From Gemmatimonadota bacterium (lineage in GTDB: Bacteria; Gemmatimonadota; Gemmatimonadetes; Longimicrobiales; Gaopeijiaceae): a stretch of DNA of 9,259 nucleotides. Shown here in pieces: positions 1-6,007 of this stretch (position 1 is its first letter; every line of letters begins with the position of its first letter). The stretch lies in the NCBI GenBank assembly GCA_012959595.1, contig DUCW01000241.1, forward strand, positions 1 through 9,259. Reading direction: 5' to 3'. The translations under genes were made by a program, and so were the position numbers. The notes under the pieces were generated by a model that saw only the letters and a list, made by a program, of their open reading frames with translations, was not told the DNA's origin and searched no databases.

Positions 1-1797
1 ATACCTTCCGCCAACCTCGATTGCTCGTAAAGCCAAGTCGGCATAACTCATGTGAAGACTTGAGTCTTTCCTATTCACGACGGTTTCATTCTCGATATCA
101 TAATCTTCCGATGAGCCCCCTAAACTCATGGATGCTAGCTCTTTCAGTTTCTGCAGAGCATCCATAGCTGCCACATAGTTAGTTCTAGTCATGGTGAACG
201 AAGTGTTGCTGCCGAATTGTCCATTATTCCAAGGCAGATGCTTACTGGAGTCTCCACGGACTATTTGACAATTCTCCCAGCGGTAATCCAAAACTTCAGC
301 TGCAACTCGAGAGGTCGCAGCATATGAATAAGTGCCCAGATTACCAATTCCAGTATGAATATAAAGCTTTCCGTCTGCCGCAATTCTCACTAATCCATCA
401 AAGCCACTAGATCCAGCAGAATGAAAAGCCTGACCAACTCCCACTCCAATTACCTTAGAACCAGTCCGTCTACCACTTTCTGACTTCTTTTCATGCCATC
501 CAAATTTTTCGGCACCCTTATCCAAAGCCTCCCTCAGATGAGCACTCGTAACAGAATTCCGACTTCCTCCGTAAAGAGACCTACTGTCGGGCGCATTGAG
601 TCGTCTGATCTTGACCGAGTCGATTCCCAGTCTCTTAGCGGCTTTGTCAATCAATGGTTCAATCGCTGCTGCGATTTGATTCTGCCCAGGGCCTCTCTGT
701 GCACCCCTCGGAGGTGTATTAGTCAGAATCGAGATGCCACGATACCGCATAGCGAGGGGTGTGTACACCAAAGACACAGCATCTGCTGCGCTCCCCATAT
801 CTCCGAACCCTGTGTTTGGTCCATTTTCTTGAACAATATAAAGGTCAACAGCAACGATTCGTCCATCATCGCGAAACCCAAGTTTTACCCTTCCCTGAAA
901 ACCAATCCGTGCAGACCCAAGAAAATACTCTTCTGCCCTGCTAATCCTCATCAAAACTGGCCTATTAGTTTTCTTAGAAAGATGAGCGGGAATGGCCATT
1001 AAGGGATAGGCGCTTCCTTTGGATCCAAATCCACCACCACAGTATTGACCTATAAACACCAAATCCTCTGGTTCAATACCAATATATCTGGCCAAACCAG
1101 GCACCACTATGGCTTGACTCTGACTCGATCCATAAACATGACATTTCCCGTTTTGCCAGAAGGCCATGGCCGACCGGGGTTCCATAGAGTGATGTGCATT
1201 GCTAGCTGTGACAAAACTCTCGTCCAAGGTTAAAGAAGCCTCTTCAAAACCCCTTTCTAGATCGCCGTAGGACCACTCGGCACCAGGCTCGCCCATAGGG
1301 AGTTCGCCAGCAGTAGCTTGAAGGAAATCTTCTTCCCTCCATTTGATTTCTTGAACCCCTTCACGGGATACTATGGTATTGCCATCCGTTCTTGCGTTAG
1401 GCCCTTCTGGCCTTAAGCTCTCCAGTGGGTCCAAGCAAAAAGGCAACGGTTCCAAATCGACCTTTATTCGATCAATAGCATCTTGTGCGATTTTCTCACT
1501 AACTGCCGCCACCGCAAGTATTGGCTCTCCGACAAAATGTGGTTCGTTTGTTAATATGTTGTCTGAAGGTCCAGGAGTTGTGGGAACTTCATCAGCGGTC
1601 AAAATAGCAACAACGCCTTCTATACCTAGAGCTTCAGAAGTGTCTAGACTTCTGACCCGAGCATGAGGCATAGGACTTTTTAAGAGTCTACAGAAAAGCA
1701 TTCCATCCATCCGAATGTCTTCCGCGTACTTCGCCCTACCTGTCACTTTACTGTGAATGTCACTCGGTATGAAATCTCTACCAATTAGTTTAGCCAC
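1..1797 (-). CDS. Xanthine dehydrogenase-family molybdopterin-binding (large) subunit, 3' part missing
   Basis: This is the catalytic subunit of a molybdenum hydroxylase, which oxidises an aldehyde or N-heterocycle with water-derived oxygen. The frame is open for 599 codons from a GTG at 1797 to the window edge. It overlaps the end of the [2Fe-2S] gene by 8 nt and has GGAG about 9 nt upstream; no in-frame ATG fits. The N-terminal domain (about residues 15-125) has the usual VTGRAKYAEDI and FVGEPI segments. The Mo-binding region shows HHSMEP (202-207), GGGFGSK (254-260) and the active-site loop PRGAQRGPG (363-371). The subunit has no signal peptide, so it probably leaves the cytoplasm bound to the Tat-tagged small subunit. 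The family is usually about 700-780 residues, so the C-terminal part, including the catalytic GxGE glutamate, lies outside the window. Substrate is unknown. The family call is firm; the periplasmic aldehyde oxidase-like role is inferred. Confidence 0.93.
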   Translation of the reverse strand, partial: MAKLIGRDFIPSDIHSKVTGRAKYAEDIRMDGMLFCRLLKSPMPHARVRSLDTSEALGIEGVVAILTADEVPTTPGPSDNILTNEPHFVGEPILAVAAVSEKIAQDAIDRIKVDLEPLPFCLDPLESLRPEGPNARTDGNTIVSREGVQEIKWREEDFLQATAGELPMGEPGAEWSYGDLERGFEEASLTLDESFVTASNAHHSMEPRSAMAFWQNGKCHVYGSSQSQAIVVPGLARYIGIEPEDLVFIGQYCGGGFGSKGSAYPLMAIPAHLSKKTNRPVLMRISRAEEYFLGSARIGFQGRVKLGFRDDGRIVAVDLYIVQENGPNTGFGDMGSAADAVSLVYTPLAMRYRGISILTNTPPRGAQRGPGQNQIAAAIEPLIDKAAKRLGIDSVKIRRLNAPDSRSLYGGSRNSVTSAHLREALDKGAEKFGWHEKKSESGRRTGSKVIGVGVGQAFHSAGSSGFDGLVRIAADGKLYIHTGIGNLGTYSYAATSRVAAEVLDYRWENCQIVRGDSSKHLPWNNGQFGSNTSFTMTRTNYVAAMDALQKLKELASMSLGGSSEDYDIENETVVNRKDSSLHMSYADLALRAIEVGGRY

Positions 1798-2485
1798 GGT
1801 TGATCTCCCGAGCTGCTGACATGACTCCGTTGAGGTAATGGTCATAAGCTCCACAACGACAGAGGTTTCCCGACAAAGCTTCTCTGGCCTCTTCCCGAGT
1901 AGGGTTCGGATTTTCCTTAAGCAAGGCTACTGCTGACATCACCTGTCCGGGTGTGCAAAATCCACACTGTGGAGCTAACTCCCTCACGAAGGCAGATTGA
2001 ACGGGATGCAACTCTCCTTGGGAATTTTCTATGCCTTCTACAGTCGTAATTTGTCGGTTGCGAACTCTATGCGTCAAGGTTGAGCAGGCGTAGTAATTAA
2101 TATCGTCAATCAAAACGGTACAAGCACCACACTCGCCCCGATCACAGCCAAGCTTCGTTCCAGTCAGACCAAGTTTGTAGCGAAGGGTCATTACCAAGGT
2201 TTCATTGGGAAGGACATCCACTCTACGAACCTGATCATTCACATGCAGAGAAATCAATCTTTCTACAGACCCTAGAGATGGAGAAGGACGAGCCTGACCA
2301 CTCACCATATAAGGGATGCCGGATACGGCTACTCCAGAAGCTATAACCCCTTTTATAAAATCTCTGCGAGAATATCTCTCGGTTAACGGAATTCCCGCTA
2401 AAGGGTGATCGAAAACACTACCCTCTAGTGAGCAATCCTGCTGTGATTGATTGAAATCGTGCTTATCCAGACTTTCTTTTACCAT
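1790..2485 (-). CDS. Tat-exported [2Fe-2S] subunit of a molybdenum hydroxylase
   Basis: This is the electron-transfer subunit partnering the large subunit just downstream. With the ATG at 2485 it has 231 residues. A twin-arginine signal is seen: SRRDFIKG with the arginines at 40-41, then a hydrophobic stretch of small residues and a likely cleavage near SGQA. The plant-type ferredoxin cluster uses C114, C119, C122 and C134. The second cluster uses C174, C177, C209 and C211 within QCGFCTPG and NLCRCG, whose Gln contacts the Mo cofactor in this family. I chose the ATG at 2485 because GGGG lies 4 nt upstream. A longer GTG start at 2545 would overlap the dioxygenase gene by 17 nt and adds 20 residues of non-protein-like sequence. 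A Tat signal on the small subunit recalls E. coli PaoA of the periplasmic aldehyde oxidoreductase PaoABC. No FAD-subunit gene lies on either side within the window. Confidence 0.94.
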   Translation of the reverse strand: MVKESLDKHDFNQSQQDCSLEGSVFDHPLAGIPLTERYSRRDFIKGVIASGVAVSGIPYMVSGQARPSPSLGSVERLISLHVNDQVRRVDVLPNETLVMTLRYKLGLTGTKLGCDRGECGACTVLIDDINYYACSTLTHRVRNRQITTVEGIENSQGELHPVQSAFVRELAPQCGFCTPGQVMSAVALLKENPNPTREEAREALSGNLCRCGAYDHYLNGVMSAAREINRG

Positions 2486-2528
2486 AGTACCCCAACTTCT
2501 TGCAGAGCCCCCGAATGGGGCTGATTCT

Positions 2529-3365
2529 TTAGAACGGCTTGTCACCTCTCACTGTTACCCTATAGCCCGAACGGACTTCGGGCCAGTAGTCCCACATAGC
2601 TAAATGCTGAGTGCATCTATTATCCCAAAAGGCAATAGAATCTTTTTCCCAATGAAATCGACATTGAAATTCAGGTTTCCTGACATGGTCAAACAAGAAC
2701 CCCAGGACTAAGTCACTTTCGGATTTTTTTAGTCCCACAATATGAGTAGTGAAAATTTCGTTCACAAAAATTCCTCGTCTTCCTGTTTCTGGATGGGTAC
2801 GAATCACAGGATGTTCCGCTTTCGGATACTCCTTACCTCCATCATCTCGTCCAATTTTAAGATTGACACTTGTGTAGTAAGGGGCACCGTCATGAATAGC
2901 TGTTAGTCCATCCAAGAACTCTTTCATGACCTCGGACAATCCATCGTAAGCCGCATACATACTTGAGAACAAAGTGTCTCCACCACACTCTGGTACTTGA
3001 AATATTCTAAGGATGGATCCCATTGGTGGTTCATGAGTGCATGAAACGTCAGTATGCCACTGCTCTCCTGCAATTCGCTTAGAGGACTCATCCGCGTGTA
3101 TGATCATCACTTCGGGATGTCCTTCAAGACCAGGATCGTTAGGATGTGCCACCAGTTCTCCAAAAAGTTCTCCCAGATCTTTTTGAGCTTCCACTGTGAT
3201 ATCTTGACCCCTAAAGAAAATCACCTGATAACGATGTAACACTTCTCTTATCAGTTCTACACTGATTTGACCGAGGCTTCCACCAAGATCTATGTTTTTG
3301 ATCTCCGCACCGATAACCGGTGTCAGCGGGCAAACAACCATGCCCGAGTGTTCCTTTTCCATCAT
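2529..3365 (-). CDS. TauD/TfdA-family Fe(II)/2-oxoglutarate-dependent dioxygenase
   Basis: This 278-residue protein is close to E. coli TauD in length and belongs to the family that hydroxylates substrates such as taurine, alkyl sulfates or phenoxyacetates, coupled to 2-oxoglutarate decarboxylation. The iron triad is H104 and D106 (WHTD) with H254 (CTQHLAMWDY). T131 in GGDT and R265, which is 11 residues after H254 as in TauD, should bind 2-oxoglutarate. R269 matches the second TauD arginine. The FVNEIFTTHIV and KPEFQCR segments also match the family. From memory, the TauD taurine-contacting Asn before WHTD is replaced here by Gly (G100), so taurine is not the safe guess. There is no signal peptide, so it is cytoplasmic. 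It starts with two consecutive ATGs 2 nt after the peptidase stop, with AAGG 9 nt upstream, which suggests translational coupling. Confidence 0.93.
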   Translation of the reverse strand: MMEKEHSGMVVCPLTPVIGAEIKNIDLGGSLGQISVELIREVLHRYQVIFFRGQDITVEAQKDLGELFGELVAHPNDPGLEGHPEVMIIHADESSKRIAGEQWHTDVSCTHEPPMGSILRIFQVPECGGDTLFSSMYAAYDGLSEVMKEFLDGLTAIHDGAPYYTSVNLKIGRDDGGKEYPKAEHPVIRTHPETGRRGIFVNEIFTTHIVGLKKSESDLVLGFLFDHVRKPEFQCRFHWEKDSIAFWDNRCTQHLAMWDYWPEVRSGYRVTVRGDKPF

Positions 3366-3367
3366 AC

Positions 3368-5038
3368 CTATGGACCTTGACTGAGCAAAAATTCGCCTCT
3401 TTGAGCAAGGCTAAAAACAGGACGCTCGCTTTGATTTGCAAGTTGCCAGCTCGTCTGATGCACCAATCTGACGATTCTTTCCATTTTTTCATACTCTATG
3501 AGCTCTGGGATATCGTTAGTTGTATGATAGTCGGGATGCAGGCCAGTATGAAACCATAATGCTGGCACTCCTACCTGAAGAAAAGGCCAGTGATCACTCC
3601 GTCGCAACAAATTGGAACGGTTGTTGTCATAACGAAACTTAAGGTCTAGCCCATAGTTTTGATTGGCAAGTTCCACTTGGTTCTTCATATCTACACTGTA
3701 ACTGTGGCCCAAGATATTTATTGCATTGCTGTTCGACTGACTAGACTGGACACTTAAGCCTCTAAACCTACCTGAGAGTGAATCCTCTAGAGGGACTTCC
3801 TCATTCCTACCGATCATGTCCATGTTGAGGACAGCCACTATGTCATTGAGAGGGACCAAGGGATTTTCAGCATATTGCCAAGCACCCAGTAGCCCTCTTT
3901 CTTCAGCATCCCAAGCTGCAAACAGGACACTCCTCTTCGGATTGACACCATCTCTACTAGCACTCGTATAAGCTTCCGCAATCTCCAGAAGAGCCACTGT
4001 TCCCGAGCCATCGTCGTCAGCTCCATTAAACACATCTGCCCCATCGGATCCGTTGTGATCATGATGAGCTGTGATGAGAACGACTTCTGTAGCCAAATCT
4101 GGATCGTTTCCCCGAATAAGACCCAGAATGTTCCTTGCCGGCACCAAATGTCTATCAACCGCTGTATTGAGTGACAACGCAATTCCTGGTAACTCTATTG
4201 CTCCCAAGCCAGAAGAAGTCTCCGATGCCTTTGCCAATTCCTGGAAAGTAAACCCAGAACGACTGACCAATCTTTCTGCCATTTGAACGGAAATCTGAAC
4301 TGCCGGAATATGAATCTGGTCAGTCCATTTTTCCAGGGAAAAACGTTCGATACGTCGTTCTTCTCCAGGCCAGTAATTTCTAGATGTAAGACTAAAATCT
4401 TCTGCGACTAGTCTGTTATGGATATCCCGCACGAAAAGGATTCCGACTGCCCCGCGGTGCTGGGCGTTAAGGGCCTTCCGCCAACCCGTAGAGGCGTTCG
4501 AGGTGACGACTCCATCAAACTTGCTGGATAGCTCCTCCACTCCTGGTTCCCTTTCCAAGACCATGACAACCTTACCTTCCACAGGAACCTGAGCATAGTC
4601 GTCGTAGCCCAGTTGCGAATCAACCATGCCAAAACCCGCAAACATCAACGCTCCCTGGGCACTACCCGTTCCAGAAAAATTCAGTGGATAGAAATGGTCT
4701 CCGAGTTCCCCAGAGACAGGGGAAGACGTCCCATCTTGAACCGAAAAACTATTGTTAGCCGCCAAACTAAATCGGACTAGATTGAATGATTGATAGAAAG
4801 ATCCCACCTCACCAGCAGGTTCCAACCCCAAACTGTCGAATCGTGATGCTATGAATTCCGCCGCCTTTTCAATGCCTGGGGTACCGACCAGTCTACCTTC
4901 CATAGCATCTCCAGAAAGAAAATGAAGATCAACACTCAATTCGTCTGCAGTAATTGAGCTATTAAGAGGAGCACCGTCAGAAGGACCGATACAACCAGTC
5001 ATCAATGCAACCAGCAGAGTATTTTTGACCCATGCCAT
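3368..5038 (-). CDS. M28-family zinc metallopeptidase with PA domain, lipoprotein
   Basis: This is a secreted co-catalytic dizinc peptidase, probably an aminopeptidase or carboxypeptidase attached to the outer membrane. I start it at the ATG at 5038 (556 residues): AGGAG sits 5 nt upstream and the product then opens with a compact lipoprotein signal, ending LMTGC with C16. An upstream in-frame ATG at 5059 has only a weak site and would add 7 residues. A PA-like insert spans about 115-270, including FAGFGM and the RGAVGILFV stretch. The M28 domain covers about 300-540. Predicted zinc and catalytic residues are H325 (AHHDH), D341 (GADDDGSG), E379 and E380 (WDAEERGLLG), D407 (NMDMIGR) and H505 (DYHTTND), a complete set. 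The residue after the lipid-bearing Cys is Ile, not Asp, which fits outer-membrane sorting. It is the first gene of the four-gene minus-strand cluster. Specificity cannot be read from the sequence. Confidence 0.95.
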   Translation of the reverse strand: MAWVKNTLLVALMTGCIGPSDGAPLNSSITADELSVDLHFLSGDAMEGRLVGTPGIEKAAEFIASRFDSLGLEPAGEVGSFYQSFNLVRFSLAANNSFSVQDGTSSPVSGELGDHFYPLNFSGTGSAQGALMFAGFGMVDSQLGYDDYAQVPVEGKVVMVLEREPGVEELSSKFDGVVTSNASTGWRKALNAQHRGAVGILFVRDIHNRLVAEDFSLTSRNYWPGEERRIERFSLEKWTDQIHIPAVQISVQMAERLVSRSGFTFQELAKASETSSGLGAIELPGIALSLNTAVDRHLVPARNILGLIRGNDPDLATEVVLITAHHDHNGSDGADVFNGADDDGSGTVALLEIAEAYTSASRDGVNPKRSVLFAAWDAEERGLLGAWQYAENPLVPLNDIVAVLNMDMIGRNEEVPLEDSLSGRFRGLSVQSSQSNSNAINILGHSYSVDMKNQVELANQNYGLDLKFRYDNNRSNLLRRSDHWPFLQVGVPALWFHTGLHPDYHTTNDIPELIEYEKMERIVRLVHQTSWQLANQSERPVFSLAQRGEFLLSQGP

Positions 5039-5440
5039 CCAGTCTCCTGTAGGTATCATTTCTACTTTTCCCGTTAAAGTGTCGAAGGAACAGTGCTGCG
5101 AAAGGAGCGTTTATGCTCGAAATATCAGGTACCTCCCGTGGACATAGTAAGCATTAGGATGAATGTCGTCCATGTATCCGAAAGATTGAGTGGGCACCCA
5201 CTAAACCCCAAATGTCAATTCGATATTAAAAGATTGTACAGTCGCCAACGGAATACCACTTAGCCACCTCAGAGATTCTTTTCACAGGCGGCAAACACCT
5301 TTGCTTGCAATGAAATCCTAGGTCTCAAATAGCAAGATAATTTCTAAAGACTTGACTCCTACAGGGGATAACCTCCATCTTTGTAACATTAGTTTATTTA
5401 ACTATTTAGAAAGATAAGTAGGCAAGAACCAGCTATCAGG
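5039..5440. other. Intergenic region between divergent peptidase and cold-shock genes
   Basis: About 400 nt with no convincing gene. It must hold the promoter of the minus-strand peptidase cluster, but no hexamer pair stands out. A perfect TTGACA reads on the minus strand (5218 to 5213) without a matching -10 box at 16-18 nt, and a 6-bp dyad, AGTGGG-CA-CCCACT (5189-5202), lies just beyond it. A 14-codon plus-strand ORF at 5113-5157 follows AAAGGAG. The stretch at 5380-5420 is AT-rich. No tRNA or repeat was seen. Confidence 0.5.
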
Positions 5441-5449
5441 TGTTATAAC
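5441..5449 (+). promoter_or_regulatory. Candidate extended -10 promoter of the cold-shock gene
   Basis: TGTTATAAC reads as TGn followed by a hexamer matching TATAAT at five of six positions. No good -35 box is present, as is common for extended -10 promoters. A start near 5456 would give a leader of about 149 nt before the cold-shock ATG, similar to the long leader of E. coli cspA (about 159 nt). This is inferred from motif and spacing only. Confidence 0.35.
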
Positions 5450-5458
5450 GCATTGATA

Positions 5459-5488
5459 CGGGGGGCCTCAATGGCTACCCGTTTTTTT
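5459..5488 (+). terminator. Terminator-like hairpin with T7 run in the cold-shock leader
   Basis: Positions 5459-5467 pair with 5473-5481 (CGGGGGGCC against GGCTACCCG) with one G-A mismatch, one G-U pair and a 5-nt loop TCAAT. Seven T residues follow at 5482-5488. This has the form of an intrinsic terminator, yet no plus-strand gene lies upstream in the window for it to end. It is therefore either a promoter-proximal attenuator or pause hairpin of the cold-shock gene, or the end of a very short RNA. Confidence 0.5.
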
Positions 5489-5490
5489 AT

Positions 5491-5532
5491 CGTGGCGAAT
5501 GCCATGTACCCAGCGCGGGGGTGAATGCCGCG
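5491..5532 (+). promoter_or_regulatory. Structured 5' leader hairpins upstream of the cold-shock gene
   Basis: Two hairpins follow the T7 run. The first pairs 5491-5496 with 5501-5506 (6 bp including one G-U) around the loop GAAT. The second pairs CGCGG (5514-5518) with CCGCG (5528-5532). Both contain GAATGCC, spaced 27 nt apart. An alternative pairing joins GGC-ACCC (5473-5480) with GGGT-GCC (within 5519-5529), which would exclude the second hairpin and the preceding terminator-like hairpin. Cold-shock mRNAs of enterobacteria have long leaders that refold with temperature; a similar role here is inference. Confidence 0.4.
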
Positions 5533-5604
5533 AGAGTCAACTAGTCGGATGAGTCTTTTTAAAACAGGACAATCCAGACTAGGAGCAAAACAGTGGAGTA
5601 GGAA

Positions 5605-5811
5605 ATGAGTAGAGGAACAGTAAAGTGGTTCAACGACCAAAAAGGTTTTGGATTCATCACTCCAGAAGATGGTAGCAGAGATCTCTTTGTCCATCATAGT
5701 GCAATCCAGAGTGAAGGATTCAGGTCGCTAAGTGAGGGAGAAACAGTTGAGTTTGACGTAGTAGAGGGTGACAAAGGCCCTGCTGCCGATAACGTCAGGA
5801 AGGCGTCTTAA
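5605..5811 (+). CDS. CspA-family cold-shock protein
   Basis: A 68-residue single cold-shock domain protein, an OB fold that binds single-stranded RNA and DNA and melts secondary structure in mRNA. It shows the N-terminal GTVKWFN segment with W8, RNP1 as KGFGFI (13-18) and RNP2 as LFVHH (27-31). The GFRSLSEGETVEFDVVEG segment is typical, and the length is that of free-standing family members. The start is supported by GGAG 6 nt upstream of the ATG. It acts in the cytoplasm. It stands alone: divergent from the peptidase cluster, convergent with the metallo-beta-lactamase gene, and preceded by a long structured leader that probably controls it. The family is certain; whether it is cold-induced or constitutive, and which paralogue it is, cannot be told from the protein. 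Confidence 0.97.
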   Translation: MSRGTVKWFNDQKGFGFITPEDGSRDLFVHHSAIQSEGFRSLSEGETVEFDVVEGDKGPAADNVRKAS

Positions 5812-5931
5812 CTGAAAGATTCATCAGGTCATTTCAGCGCTTAGTCAATTAGCTAACTGGACTATGGCGCATTCGATGTAATAATCCTGTAGGACTGTTC
5901 CGAGCAAATCTGCTGGGTACCAGTCGCCTGT

Positions 5932-5984
5932 GATCAATCCACCCGTAGGTCAGTTTTAGTGACTGACCTACGGGTGGATTGATC
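5932..5984. repeat. Perfect inverted repeat, 23-bp arms with 7-nt loop
   Basis: The arm at 5932-5954 (begins GATCAATCCACC, ends TAGGTCAGT) is an exact reverse complement of 5962-5984, with TTTAGTG between them. It lies between the ends of two convergent genes, 121 nt after the cold-shock stop and 24 nt past the metallo-beta-lactamase stop. No T run follows in either direction, so it is not a textbook intrinsic terminator, but such a stable hairpin could still stop or protect both transcripts. A palindromic mobile repeat is another possibility. Confidence 0.85.
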
Positions 5985-6007
5985 CCTTGGGAATTTCATT
6001 TGGACCT

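Noticed and set aside
493..1666. Several plus-strand ORFs of 61-169 codons opposite the Mo subunit gene
   Set aside because: They lie antisense to a continuous 599-codon minus-strand frame with clear family motifs; their products have no recognisable domain.
2529..3365. Naming the dioxygenase tauD
   Set aside because: The taurine-contacting segment differs and no sulfonate transporter genes are nearby.
3211..4641. ORFs of 71-114 codons in other frames of the peptidase and dioxygenase genes
   Set aside because: Shadows of well-supported genes; compositions are unlike real proteins and ribosome sites are lacking.
5189..5218. Perfect minus-strand TTGACA as promoter of the peptidase cluster
   Set aside because: No -10-like hexamer at 16-18 nt; that position holds the GC-rich dyad instead.
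5352..5380. TTGACT as the -35 box of the cold-shock gene
   Set aside because: The hexamers 16-19 nt downstream do not resemble TATAAT.
5443..5697. 84-codon minus-strand ORF across the cold-shock leader and gene start
   Set aside because: Overlaps the certain cold-shock gene antisense and includes the structured leader; no family features.
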